Of a stretch of DNA of 64,000 bases, positions 12,112-22,430 are shown piece after piece (the stretch's first letter is position 1; each line of letters starts with the position of its first letter). The position numbers and the translations under genes were made by a program. The DNA is from Blastocladiella emersonii ATCC 22665 (Eukaryota; Blastocladiomycota; Blastocladiomycetes; Blastocladiales; Blastocladiaceae): contig JANHCV010000004.1 of NCBI GenBank assembly GCA_025594325.1, positions 620,001-684,000 on the forward strand. The letters are read 5' to 3'. The notes below the pieces were generated by a model, which saw only the letters and a program-made list of their open reading frames with translations, was not told the origin of the DNA and searched no databases.

Positions 12112-12700
12112 TTATTTAGCAGCTGAGGCGAGAACGAAAGGGTCCTGAACACCGCGAGCAAAACCAGCGCGGAGCACCGGGCGAGCGTACGGCGGCCTCG
12201 GGGAGCAGTGGGAGCTGCGCATGCAGGGCGCCGACCTTGCGGCGCCAAGCGCGGCGGCGGCGACGAGATCCACGGTGCCCCCCTCCTCATGGAAGCCGTG
12301 GTTGTACCACGCGCCGGCGAAGCCCAGACCGTTGAGGTTGGCAATGGTCGGCAGAAGCTCCTGCACACGGGATGGTCGTAGCTGTAATCGTCAACGACGA
12401 GCGCCGGGTCGGGCTCGCACAGCGGGTCGATGGCAGGAACAGATCGCCGTGCGTGTCGCGCGGGATGAAGGGCTGCAGCCGGTTCATTCAGTACGTGACG
12501 CACACGCCGTCGTTGTCCATGGCCGCGGCGGGAAGAAGAATCCGCGGGCAGCTCGCCCGTGCGCGTCAGGTAGTTCTGGCGCCGCCGCGTGCCAGCGAGC
12601 CGCCCGACGGTCCTCTTGACTCCGGCGTGGGCGTCGGCGTTGGTGTGGAAACCGATCGACGCCGTGCTGATCCCAGCCGCTCGCTGTGGCGCCGACGCTC
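12112..12700 (-). pseudogene. Decayed FAD/NAD(P)-dependent amine-oxidase-like flavoprotein (COG2907 type)
   Basis: Read on the minus strand, three consecutive blocks in different frames match the C-terminal third of the COG2907 flavoprotein family. They are a block with MNRLQPFIP (about 12487), a block with YSYDHPVC (about 12375), and a block with GFAGAWYNHGFHEEGGTVDL (about 12330-12260). In the family these motifs occur in one polypeptide in this order. Here they are separated by frame changes, and a TGA at about 12490 stands where a tryptophan codon is expected before MNRLQ. No N-terminal FAD-binding GxGxxG half is visible upstream, so the copy is also truncated. The family assignment is from recalled motif order. 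Confidence 0.65.
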
Positions 12701-12862
12701 GCGTCGCTCATCCGCCTCTGCGTGGGGCGCCGCACACGCGCGCGCGATCAGACCAGCCCACCAACTCGTCGTTCAAGCGAATAAATTACTGATTCAAGAA
12801 AGGGGTGGTGACGATGATGGTGATGATGATGGTAGATTGATAGTACTCGTGGTGATGCGCGC

Positions 12863-15800
12863 TCAGCTCTCGTTCGCGTCCTCGTCCTCTCCATCCTCCT
12901 CCTCGGCCTTCGCCGCCTCCACCGCCGCTGCAGCAGCAGCCGCCTCGGCATCCGCCTGTTTCTTGGCGCGGGCAGCGGCGACCTCCTCGTCGGGGGCGAC
13001 CATGACGGCGGTGAAGAAGACCTGGGCGGGCGCGTTGCCGCGGTTCTCGATGCGGTACTGGTTGCCGCGGGGCACGATAAAGGCGTCGGCGGCCTCGTGC
13101 GAGAACTCGTACCCGCCGAGCGTGACGTGGACGGTGCCGGAGATGACGTTGAAGACGAACGAGTGGAACGCCGACGACCGGTTGGGCTTGTATGCGCCGG
13201 GCGGCAGCTCGATGAGCCCGGCGCCGAACTTGGGGTCGTTGAACAGCCGCCGGAACCGGTACCCGCCGACCTCGAGGCCGAGCTTGGCCAGGATCCGCGC
13301 GTTCTGCGGGAACCGGACCATCACCTCCATCTCGCCCTTGGTCTCGGCGTCGTACAGCTTGAGTGTCGCCGCCTCCTTGTACGCAGCACTGTTCTCGTCC
13401 ACGTCGCTCTCGTACTCGGAATCGGACTCGTCGCCCTCGCGCTTGGGGAGGTGGCCGTAGCTGGGCGCGGCGCCCGCGCTCGACGGACCCGCGCCGTCGG
13501 CGCCGATCGCGTGGTGCGGCCCGTCGACCTGCATCGCGTCGTCGTCGCCGTGGTGCCCGTACCCGTGGTCGTGCGCGTCCTCGTCCTCGTCGGCGTCGGC
13601 TGGCGGCTCGGCCTTGACGGCGGCCTTGCCCTTACCCTTCCCCTTGGGCGCAGCCTTGGGCGCGGCCTTAGCCTTGGCCTTACCCTTGGCCTTACTGGCC
13701 GGCGCCGCTGCCGCCGCCGCTGCTGCCGCGGCCGCCTCCTTACGCTTCTTCGCGGCGGCGGCCGCCGTCGATCCCGCGCGGGACCGCGGGCGAGGCGGAA
13801 CGACGTCGAGGTTCTCGCGGCGGACGACGCCAACGAGCTCGCGCACGACGGCGCCGTCGGGCATGACCTTGGGCTTGTACACGGCCTTTTCGCCGCGCCA
13901 CCACTCGACCTTGGTCTCGGTGCGCCGCCGCTTGGACCGCCGCGTGCCCGTGCCCGACGCCTCGGACTCGGCGGCGGCGGCCGCGTCCGCGTCGGGCTCC
14001 GTGTCGACCACCACCTCGCGGTACTCGCGCGGCCGCTTGAGCCGCGACGCGCGCGACGATGTCGACGAGGGGGGCGCGGGCATGTCGGCGTCCGACGCGT
14101 TGCCGCCCTGGTCGGCCTCGGCCTCGGCCTCGGCTTCGAGCTCCGGCTCCGGCTCGGGCACGGCCGCGCGGCGGGACCGGGTCGTGGTGCGGGGGTTCGC
14201 CGCGGCCTTCTTCGGCTTGGGCGCGGGTTTCGCCTTCGCCTTCGGTTTCGCGGCGGCGGGAGCGGCGGCGGTGGCGGCCTTACCCTTGGGCTTGGTCGCC
14301 GGCCGCCCGCGCCCGCGCGTCGTCATCGGCGCCGGCTCGGGCTCGGGCTCGGGCTCGGCGTCCGAGACCGCCGCCTCCTTCGCGGCGGTACGACGCGAGC
14401 GGCGGGTGCGCGGCGCGGGCGTCTCGTGCTCGGCCGCCGCATCGTCGTCGCCGCCGGTCGCCGATGCGGGCATGACGGTGGGCTCGAGCTCGGGTTCCTG
14501 AGCCGCGAACTCGTTGTCGCCGGCGTGCTGGTGGTGGTCGAGCTCGTCGACCTCGTCGTGCGGCGGCGGACCGTCCACGTCCATGGCCTCCTCCTCCTGC
14601 TCGGCGACTGCCTCAGGCTCGGGCCGCGGCGCGAGGAGCGGGGACAGGGTGCCGAGGGTGCTTGACGAGCAGACCTGCGGTTCGGGCGCGTGCTTGGGCT
14701 CGGGCTCCGCGCCGGCGTACGACCCGGAAACCGACACCGACGCGGCAGCAGCAGCAGCAGCAGCAGCAGCGGCGGCAGCAGCAGCCGCCGCGACCTCAGC
14801 GTCAGCGTCAGCCTCCGCTTCCGCCGCCCGGCGCGCCGCAGCCGCCGCGAGCCGGTCCTTGCGCTCCTTGGGCGTGCCCGAGTACCGGCGGCCGGGCGTC
14901 GCGGGCGACGACGACGAGTGGTTGCTGAGCCGTCGCGCGCTCGACGCGGACGCGGACGCGGGTGCGGGGGACGGCGTGGTGTGCGCGGCGAGGACGGGCG
15001 GGACGGGCAGCACGGCGGCGTCGTTCTCGGACTGCTGCTGCTGCTCGCGCGCGTCGCGCAGCGGCGAGCCGCCGGCCTGGCGCGACTGGCGGCGCGCGTT
15101 CGGGACGGGGGTCGGGAGCGACGACGGCGAGGAGGACGAAGACGACGACGTGGCCGCGGTAGTGCTGCTGGACGGCGGCCCGGCGGTGGCGGCGGCGGCG
15201 GGAGCGCTGTCGAACGACACGGACCGTGCGCGTTTCGCGGCCGCGGCCGTGGCTGCGGGCGACGGAGCCGCGGGCGCGGGGGCGGGGCTCGCGTTGGGCG
15301 AGTCGGACGGGCTGCCGCCGAGCGTGGGCACGTCGCCGAGCGCGATGGGCGACATGAGCGCGGCGCCGTTGGCCGTGACGCCGATCACGTCCTCGGGTTT
15401 CGGGACGCCGGTCGTGGCGGACGCGGTGTCGGCGGTGGCGGAGGCGGTCAGGACGCTGGCACGGCGGGCGCGGTGGTTCGGGCCGTTGCCATCGTCGACG
15501 CGCGAGGTCTGGGCGCGAGCACGAGCAGCGGGCGCGGGCGCCGGAACGACAGGCGCGGGCACGGGCGCGAGAGCCGCGGCGCGGGTGGTATTGGCCCTGA
15601 CCATCGCCTCGAGCCGGGCGACGGTCATGGTATTGCGGCGGTTCTGCATATTCTCGCGGTGGGCGAGGTACGCGTCGGCCTTATCCCCGAGCCGGCGGCG
15701 GATCATGTCCTCGCGGGTGAGCTGCGGGGCCGCGGGCGGCGCGTCGTCGTCGTCGTCATCCTCGTCGGCGGGGTCAAACGCGTCCACGGGCTGCGAGCAC

Positions 15801-16329
15801 GACGCGAGGAGCTCGGCGAGGGCCGGGTCGATGAGGTCGTCGGCCGACGCGGGGTCGCTGTCGGTGCCGAGGATCTTGGACGGCGACGGGAGGTCCGCGT
15901 CGAGCGCAGCGGCACCATTCGACACGCCGAAAGTGGGCGGTGGGGCGACGGGCGCGCGGGCGCGCAGCGCTGCGAGCGTGTTGGCGATCTGGAACGACAC
16001 GACGGGCGGCGGCGGGGACCGCTGCTGCGCCTGCGCGCGGAGCGTCGCCGCCTTGAGGTGCTCCGGGAGCGACAGGCGGTTCCGCTGGTACATTTCGCCG
16101 GCGGCGGCGTCGGCCGCCGCTGTCGGCGCGGGCGTCGCCTTGGCCGCCTTGCCATTGGCCCGCGGGGTGCCGCCGATCGCGCTGTCGCCGGCGCTCCCGT
16201 CGGCCGGGCCGGTAGCGGTAGCGGCGGCGGCGGCACCGGACACACGACCCGAGCCGCGGCGCGACGACTGGGACGCGGTGACGATGATCTCGTCTTCGTC
16301 GTCCTCGTCGTCGGCCGATCCGGGCACAT

Positions 16330-16360
<31 letters not shown>

Positions 16361-17512
16361 TGACGAGGTCGGGATGACGGTCTCGGGCTCCTGCACGGGC
16401 TCCGTGCGGCGCGGCGCGGGCGGAACCGCACGCGTGACGATCGGGGCGACGGGCTTGCGCGGCGACAGTCCAGCGAACGCGGGCGCGGTGGTAAGCGCTG
16501 GCGCAGAAGAAACCCGCCGCGAGGGCGTCCCCGTCGAAGGAGGAGCCGCAGGGCGCGCGGGGACAGGGGCGGGGGCGGCAAAGGTCGGGGGCTGCTGGGT
16601 GGCGAGCTTGGTGTTGGCGCGAAGCGACATGCGGCGCGGGTCACCGATGCGGACGGCGAGATCGGCGGTCCCGTTCGTCGTCGGGCGCGACTTGAGGACG
16701 GGCGAGCCCGACGCGACGGCCTGCTGCTGCTGAGGCGGCGACAGCGGGCGGTTCGCCGGTGCGGCGGCGGTGGCGGCACGGTAGCCGAAGCGGTTGTTGC
16801 GGGGCGTGGTGCCGGGGAGCGGGGCCGACGACGACGGCTCGTGGACGGGGCGCGGGGTCACGCTCTCGTCGTCGCTGTACGCGTAGTGGTGGCGGGGCTG
16901 TACCGACGAGTGGCGGCGCACGGGCGGGGCGGGCGGGCCGCGCGGGGCGCGCGGCGTCTCGTCGATCTCGGCGCCTGGGGTGTACCCGTTGGCGGCAGTG
17001 CCGCGCGGGGCCGTGGCGGGCGCGGCGGCGACGGAGAGCGGCGCGGGATCGGCCGAGGCGGCGTCGTGGATGTCGAGGTCCGTCTCGAGGAGCGGGAAGT
17101 GGACGTCGGGCGCGTGGTGGCCGGCCGCGTCCGCGTCCGCGTCCATGTCGACGTCGGCGTCGGTGCCGTCGCGCGCGATGTCAGCCTCGGCGTCAGCCTC
17201 CTCGTCGCCGCTGTAGGCGCTGTAGGCGCTCGAGTTGGCGATGCTCGAGTCCTCGAAGGCGGCCTGCCGGAGGCCGAGCGTGAAGCGGCGCATCTGCTCC
17301 TCGCCGACCGAGTCCATCTCCCAGTCTTCCTCCTCATTCTCCTTGGCCGCCTTCTGGTGCGCCTCGGGGTTCAGAATGTCTGCGTTGTACTCGATCATGC
17401 GCGCCTCGTACTCGTCGAAGCTGACGTCGCGGTTGCCCGCGAGGAGGTCGGGCGGGATCCGGATGCCCGTTCGCCTAGTGGGTGCGCGGTTCGGGTGGTG
17501 CGGGTGAGCCAT
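12863..17512 (-). CDS. MIF2: CENP-C / Mif2 inner-kinetochore protein
   Basis: A single uninterrupted frame gives 1549 residues from ATG 17512 (MAHPHHPNRAP); the frame is open further upstream to 17794, so a longer N-terminus is possible. CENP-C binds CENP-A nucleosomes and links them to the outer kinetochore. The CENP-C signature lies near residues 1190-1210 (RRSKRRRTETKVEWWRGEK). The C-terminal cupin dimerisation domain occupies roughly 1395-1520 (ARILAKLGLEVGGYRFRRLF ... FIVPRGNQYRIENRG). The N-terminus has a conserved-looking RRTGIRIPPDLL. The long middle is disordered and rich in Ala, Pro, Ser and acidic residues with AT-hook-like RGRP and poly-Ala, which makes it much longer than yeast Mif2 (549 residues). 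The antisense frames over this gene are not real. Confidence 0.9.
14744..14788. repeat. GCA trinucleotide repeat in the CENP-C gene
   Basis: A run of GCA triplets with a few interruptions encodes the poly-alanine tract of the CENP-C homologue on the minus strand. Such runs are prone to length change and may explain part of the length of this protein. Confidence 0.7.
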
Positions 17513-17904
17513 GGGACTGGCGCGATCGGTAGGAGCAAAGGGGGATACGGTACCGGCCGACGGTCGGGTCGTGGAACGAGTACCGACGGTCCATGGTGAC
17601 GGCGAGACGTGGGAGCCGTGCGAGTCCGTGGACGTGTTGTAGTGCGTGTGCTGGTTACGTTGCAGGGAGCGTTGCGGTGCAGCGCGGGGATGCGCAACAG
17701 GGTGGTCGGGATGCGATGGAGCGATGCATGTGGGATCGGCCGCCGGAGCAGAGCGGGGAGCGCAGCGAGCGTCCTCTGCGAAACGCGCCGGCACGTCTCA
17801 CGTGGGAAGCCTAGCAAGTAAAAATCATGATGTTTTTGGTTCGTGGGGGTCTCAGGTGAGTCGGGAAATAAATAGAAAATGGAGGGCCCGAGTCTTTGGG
17901 CCGC
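17513..17904. promoter_or_regulatory. Upstream region of the CENP-C gene / 3' flank of TFIIS
   Basis: The 392 nt between the CENP-C ATG and the TFIIS stop codon hold no separate gene. The CENP-C frame stays open through most of it (to 17794), so part could be coding if an upstream ATG is used. The segment near 17860 (AAATAAATAGAAAA) is AT-rich and is a likely 3'-end signal region for TFIIS. Confidence 0.4.
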
Positions 17905-18966
17905 TTAGCAGAACTTCCAGTTGTTGCCGCCTAGACGCGCGAAGGGAGAGGGGTCAGTGAGCGCGATCACCGAGGCCATGGCCATGGCCACCACGAGAAA
18001 CGTACACTCGAGGCACTCGACAAACGTGGTCATGGGCTCGTCGGCGGACCGCGTCTGCATCTGGAAGTAGGAGCACTTGCGCTTCTTGCACTTGCCGCAC
18101 CGGAACTGGTCGGTGGTGGCCTTGATGTTGCCCGCGGCCTGGGCGAGGAACAGGGACTTTTGCCGCGCCTCCTCGAGCTTCTTGCGCAGCGGGCCCGGAG
18201 CGAGGTCGCCCGCGCGCATCTCGAGGAACGCCGCCGGGTCGAGGTCGCCCGTGATCAGCGACTCGCGCAGCCCGCCGTTGTCGCGGTTCTTGAGGCTCGA
18301 CGTGAACTGCCGCAGGTCGCCCTTGTACCCGGCCGACACCTCCTGCTTGTGCTTCTTGTACAGAGCCAGCTCGATGTTGGTCGACGTGCTCAGGATCGAC
18401 CGCGAGCCTGTTCGTTCGTGGGTGTCAGCTGTGCACCACACGTGATCCGATGGGCATAGCAACGTACTCGACAGCGTCTCGATGCACAGCGCATTGTAGA
18501 ACAGCTCGATGGCCTTCTCGCGCGTCTTGTCGCCGATGCGCGGGAGGTCGACCGCGTCGATGGCGACGCTGCGGTCCTTGAACTGCTGCACGGGCGTGCC
18601 GTTGGGCGATCCAGGCGCGCTGTTGGGCGCCGAGTCGGTTCCCGCGGACGTTGGCCGGGACACGCTGGGCGACGCGCTGCCCGCGTCCGCCCTCGCGCTC
18701 ACACCCGTGGCCACGGCGGGCGGCTTGGCGGCCACGCCGACGTCGCGCTTCCACTTGTCGAGGGCCTTGCCCGCGCTCGCGGCCACGGCCTTGTCGGCGT
18801 GCCGCTTGAGCTTGTTCATGAGGATGCCGATCTCGGTCCGCTTGAGCATGTCCCGCGTCGCCCGCAGCTCGGCGAGCTGATCGATGATCTCGCTCGCCAA
18901 TGGGTACTTTTCCTTGCCCAGCGCCGACTGCAGCGACTTTTTCAGCTCGAGCACGCGTGTTTCCAT
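17905..18966 (-). CDS. DST1: Transcription elongation factor TFIIS
   Basis: Three exons (18966-18468, 18407-18006, 17930-17905; introns of 60 and 75 nt) give 308 residues, the usual fungal TFIIS length (yeast 309). TFIIS stimulates transcript cleavage by backtracked RNA polymerase II. An N-terminal LW/domain I helical bundle starts at METRVLELKKSLQSALGK. A Ser/Pro linker follows, then the central Pol II-binding domain. The C-terminal zinc ribbon has CGKCKKRKC and the catalytic acidic pair in RSADEPMTTFVECLEC. The second intron splits the last zinc cysteine codon and the 8-residue tail (ending NNWKFC) lies in a tiny last exon, so the unspliced frame alone would give a false C-terminus. The open frame continues upstream of the chosen ATG without family similarity. 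Confidence 0.93.
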   Translation of the reverse strand: METRVLELKKSLQSALGKEKYPLASEIIDQLAELRATRDMLKRTEIGILMNKLKRHADKAVAASAGKALDKWKRDVGVAAKPPAVATGVSARADAGSASPSVSRPTSAGTDSAPNSAPGSPNGTPVQQFKDRSVAIDAVDLPRIGDKTREKAIELFYNALCIETLSSTLLCPSDHVWCTADTHERTGSRSILSTSTNIELALYKKHKQEVSAGYKGDLRQFTSSLKNRDNGGLRESLITGDLDPAAFLEMRAGDLAPGPLRKKLEEARQKSLFLAQAAGNIKATTDQFRCGKCKKRKCSYFQMQTRSADEPMTTFVECLECTFLVVAMAMASVIALTDPSPFARLGGNNWKFC

Positions 18967-19333
18967 GGTAGGGGTAGGGGGGCGGGGGGAGCGCGGACCG
19001 TGCGCGAGCGATCGGCTCCTTGGGATCGCGGCCGCTTGAGCTGGGTCGCCTCTGAATACTCCAAATCGGCTTGGAATACCTCTCGACGGTGCGAGGAGCT
19101 CATTTAAGCCTATTTTACGCCATTCAGGCCAAGGTAGACGTATAAAAGAACAGGGGAGAACCAATCCGTGGCGCCACGTGACGTACAACACCACACCTCG
19201 CCGATCCGTCTCCCCGCGGAGCGAGCGAGCTTCATCCTCTCTCTCGAATGACCCACAACGCACGGCACACGCCACTCCACGAAGCACACGCACGAACGCA
19301 TCGAACCCCGCGCACCCGCACCCCCTCGAAACC
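18967..19333. promoter_or_regulatory. Bidirectional promoter TFIIS / TIM23
   Basis: This 367-nt gap separates two divergent start codons. A TATA box (TATAAAAG at 19141-19148) is oriented toward TIM23, 193 nt upstream of its ATG. The part between about 19195 and 19333 is CT- and CA-rich leader sequence. Confidence 0.55.
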
Positions 19334-20040
19334 ATGGCGTTCCAGCAGCAGGCCGCGCCCGCCCCCGCCGGCGGCGACTACGACACGGTGGGGTCGATTC
19401 TGGGCGGGCTCGACCTCAAGTCGGCGGGCAAGTCGCTGACGCCCGTCGGGCAGCTCGGGTCCGGCGTCGAGTACATTTTCACCGACGACACGCCGTTCAT
19501 GGGCGCGTCGGGCGGCTTCGTGCCGTCGCGCGGGTTCGGCGACGACCTGTGCTACGGCACGGGCACCGCGTACCTGACGGGGCTCACGCTCGGCGGCACC
19601 TGGGGGTTCCTGCAGGGCATGCGCGCGCCGCTCGAGATCCGGTCCACCAAGCTGCGCGTCAACGCCGTGCTCAACGCCATGACGCGGCGCGGCCCGTTTG
19701 TCGGCAACTCGTTCGGCGTCCTCGCCGTCATGTACTCGTTTGTCAACTACGCCGTCGCCTACCCGCTCGACGTCACCCCCGACCAGAAGCCCTACGTCTC
19801 GATCGTGTCGGCGGCCGCGTCCGGCGCGCTGTTCAAGTCTACCGGTGCGTTCTGTTCGCGCTGCGTTGCTCCTCTCACATCGTTCTTACAAACTCGCTCA
19901 TCCTTGTCCATGTAGCGGGCCTGCGGTCGGCGGGCATCACGGGCGCCGTGTGCGGGTCGCTCGCGATTGTGTGGCAGGCGACCAAGTCGATCCGCGAGGA
20001 GCTGCCCATCATCGGCGCGATTACGACGCGCTCCTTCTGA
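19334..20040 (+). CDS. TIM23: Mitochondrial inner-membrane translocase subunit Tim23
   Basis: Two exons (19334-19844, 19916-20040; 71-nt intron GTGCGT...TGTAG, phase 1) encode 211 residues. Tim23 forms the channel of the TIM23 complex that imports presequence proteins into the matrix. The hydrophilic N-terminus carries the conserved core (DLKSAGKSLTPVGQLGSGVE) and the intermembrane part. It is followed by four predicted membrane helices of the Tim17/22/23 (PRAT) family, including GTAYLTGLTLGGTWGFLQGM and the post-splice stretch AGLRSAGITGAVCGSLAIVW. The length matches the family (yeast 222). It is divergent from TFIIS and convergent with BUD31. Confidence 0.93.
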
Positions 20041-20136
20041 TTCTCCCCGTTGCTCCCAACTGTTCCCCCCTATACATACACCGCCCACCTAGTTCATTCG
20101 ATCCGAAACGAGTTCTTGTATTTACACACGCGAGGC

Positions 20137-20574
20137 TTACCCGCAGCACCCGCGGCACCCGCAGTGGTAGCACTCGACGACCTTATTCTCGGCCATCTCC
20201 GACTTGGGCACGCGGCAGATGCACATCCTGCCGTGGTTCGTGTCGGCGGGCTGGACGCACCGCAGGCAGCACAGGTTCTCGTATCCGTTCTTGCGCCATT
20301 TCGCGATCAGGTTGGCGTCGGCGTACCCCTGCTTGACCAGGTAGTCGTAGAGCAGCTTGGAGATGGCGCGGCGCTTGTAGTAGAGCTCGAAGACGTAGCG
20401 CGACCGCTGGTGGTGCAGGCGGAAGATGGGCCACCCGGCCTCGGCCTTGCGCTTGCCCTCGGCCTTGTCGTCCTCGGCCTCGCGCATCTTGCGCTCAAAC
20501 TCGAGCAGCTGCGGCTCCACCTCGGCGAAGCCCTCGGGCGGCGCCTTGGTGCGCGACGTGCGGATCTTGGGCAT
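20137..20574 (-). CDS. BUD31: Pre-mRNA splicing factor BUD31 (G10 protein)
   Basis: One intronless frame of 145 residues is almost exactly the length of human BUD31 (144). BUD31/G10 is part of the activated spliceosome (NTC-related). It starts [16 protein letters not shown], has the conserved [19 protein letters not shown] block, and ends with the cysteine-rich zinc-cluster region ([11 protein letters not shown] ... CICRVP ... [11 protein letters not shown]). The start codon is the first ATG in the conserved frame. The gene is divergent from the mS26 candidate (270 nt between ATGs) and convergent with TIM23 (96 nt between stops). Confidence 0.96.
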   Translation of the reverse strand: MPKIRTSRTKAPPEGFAEVEPQLLEFERKMREAEDDKAEGKRKAEAGWPIFRLHHQRSRYVFELYYKRRAISKLLYDYLVKQGYADANLIAKWRKNGYENLCCLRCVQPADTNHGRMCICRVPKSEMAENKVVECYHCGCRGCCG

Positions 20575-20844
20575 CGCGGGGTGCGTTGCAGTGAGTGCGG
20601 GTTTGTGGGGTTGATCTGTTGTGGCGTGGGGAGGAGACGAGGGTGTCCGCGAGCGTGAAGAGGAGAAGGAGACCCGAAAAGCGCGACCGGCCATCAGGTG
20701 ATGCGGAGGTGACGCCTGTTGAGTTGCTTTTTCTCTCTGCTCCGCTCCCGCCGCACTGCGCCGATCACCGCCCCTCACCCTCGCCCTCCGCCGCCAACCT
20801 CCCCAGTGCACGCCTCGGACTGCCTGCAACGCATCAACGACACC

Positions 20845-21876
20845 ATGATCCGCACCGCCCTCCGCCGCCTGCACACGACGGCGCCGGCCGTGCCCGCGAG
20901 CGGCGGCAAGTCCGCGCCCGTGAACCAGGACTACGCGCTGGCGCAGCACCGCGCGGCGATGAAGGCCGTGCGCAAGCAGTATTTCGCCGACACCGAGGCC
21001 GCGCAGCGGGCCGCGCGCGACGCGGAGCGCGCGCGCGCCAAGGAGCGGCTCGCGCAGACCGAGGCGCTCATGGCGGACCCGCTGGTCGTCGGCACGTACG
21101 CGCCGCGCCGCGAGCTCAAGCGGCAGCGGCTGCGCAACAACGGCCAGTTTGAGCGGATCCCCGTCGGCGTCAAGGCGCCGCTCGCGCCCGCGACGGCCCC
21201 GCCCGCCGCGGTCCCCGACCACAAGCGTAACGTGCACCGCCAGATGCGCCGCGTGTTCCGCCGCGACCTGACGCCCGACAACCCGCGGCTCATGCACCTG
21301 CTGCACCTGTGGAACGCGTCGGCGTCGTTCGTCACGGCCAAGAACGTCGACGACAAGATCAACGACTTCTTCAAGCTCGGCGGCACCGGGCCCGCCGTCG
21401 AGAAGCTCACGACGGCCCCGCTCACGCCGCTGACCACGGCGCTCGAGGCCGCGCAGTCCCCCTTCGACGGCGTCGCGGGACAGCCGTCGTTCATGTCCCG
21501 GCTGCACTCGGTGGTCGAGTTCGGCGTCACGGACAAGATCCACTCGCTCGCCGACTTTGACGCGGCCACGTTCGCCGACGCGGACAAGTCGTTTGCGCCC
21601 GACCTCGCCAACCCGCACCTCGAGGGCGGGTCCCCGATCGCCCACGCCGCCACCCGCGACGTCGCCGTCAAGGACAAGATCTCCGGGTCGCTGTTCGGCC
21701 TCCCCGGCGTCACCAAGGTCCTCGAGTGGGGCAAGACCGTCACCGACCCCGCCGCCTACGGCTGGATCGAGCCGGTCCGCGCGCCCAAGGCCGCCGAGAA
21801 GGTCGCGGCTGTCGAGGCTGCCCCCGCTGCTGCCGAGGCACCAGCATCCGAGGCCCCCGCCGCGCCCAAGGCGTAA
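20845..21876 (+). CDS. Probable mitochondrial small-subunit ribosomal protein mS26 (PET123-like)
   Basis: A single exon gives 343 residues. The N-terminus ([14 protein letters not shown]) is a typical mitochondrial presequence. A long basic alpha-helical region (about 35-90, rich in A/R/K/E) and the segment [20 protein letters not shown] resemble the C-terminal block of yeast Pet123 in pattern: a Leu-rich helix, then Phe-Val/Ile-Thr, then a Lys-Ile-containing end. About 170 residues follow that block and have no counterpart in Pet123; they are Ala/Pro-rich toward the end. The match is by eye and moderate. A different mitochondrial protein with a coiled coil is the main alternative. Confidence 0.5.
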   Translation: MIRTALRRLHTTAPAVPASGGKSAPVNQDYALAQHRAAMKAVRKQYFADTEAAQRAARDAERARAKERLAQTEALMADPLVVGTYAPRRELKRQRLRNNGQFERIPVGVKAPLAPATAPPAAVPDHKRNVHRQMRRVFRRDLTPDNPRLMHLLHLWNASASFVTAKNVDDKINDFFKLGGTGPAVEKLTTAPLTPLTTALEAAQSPFDGVAGQPSFMSRLHSVVEFGVTDKIHSLADFDAATFADADKSFAPDLANPHLEGGSPIAHAATRDVAVKDKISGSLFGLPGVTKVLEWGKTVTDPAAYGWIEPVRAPKAAEKVAAVEAAPAAAEAPASEAPAAPKA

Positions 21877-22430
21877 CGGTCCTCCTTGTTTCCCCGTCGT
21901 ACCTGTTTTCGCTCATACAGCTCCCTCAACGCAATAAATCACACCTCCTTAGTTCACCCAACGCGCGCGGGTCGCTGATGGCGGCCGTGATGCGGTTGCT
22001 TCATGTGTAAGGCCAGGCGCAAACGAGCGAGCCACCGGCTCCCTTCCTCCCTCAGCGAGGACGACGAGCTCCGGATAGCATCGGCGCGAGAACCCAACGA
22101 GCAGTGAAAGGCAAAGGCTTGGGCTGGGCGATCCGCGGACCCGCGCTGGGAGAGCGGGCTTGCGCGGGACGTCACCACGGCGGGCGGGCGGGCGCTCGCT
22201 GTGGGCGTGGCGGACGGTGGCGGCGAGGCGCGCGGCGGCCCCGCAACAACAACGGCAGCGAGGCGGGGAGGGCAAGCGCCGCCTTGACCTGAGCGCCGCC
22301 CCGCTTGATCGGCGCGCGCCGACCAGCGGAGCGCCTCCTCTCTCTCCCCCTCTCTCTCGACGGCGGCTGGTCCTCCCTCCCTCCCCCCTGCGAACCAACG
22401 AGCGACCAGCAGCACATTGCAAACACACTC
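21877..22430. promoter_or_regulatory. mS26 3' end and upstream region of the BTB gene
   Basis: No gene is seen. An AATAAA hexamer lies at 21934-21939, 58 nt after the preceding stop codon. The last ~90 nt before the next ATG are CT-rich (TCTCTCTCCCCCTCTCTC), a common promoter/leader feature of fungal genes. Confidence 0.4.
21934..21939 (+). terminator. Polyadenylation signal AATAAA for the mS26-like gene
   Basis: A canonical AATAAA hexamer on the coding strand lies 58 nt past the stop codon, preceded by a T-rich stretch. It is the only canonical hexamer noted right after a plus-strand gene here; other genes have TATATA-like elements instead. Confidence 0.45.

Noticed and set aside
12372-13460. 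362-codon plus-strand frame over the CENP-C C-terminus and the flavoprotein relic
   Set aside because: It overlaps the conserved cupin domain antisense and consists largely of Ser/Ala runs.
13097-16733. Long plus-strand frames opposite the CENP-C gene (522, 739 and 557 codons)
   Set aside because: Low-complexity Gly/Arg/Ala/Ser translations mirror the repeats of the real minus-strand gene. The cupin and CENP-C motif fix the coding strand.
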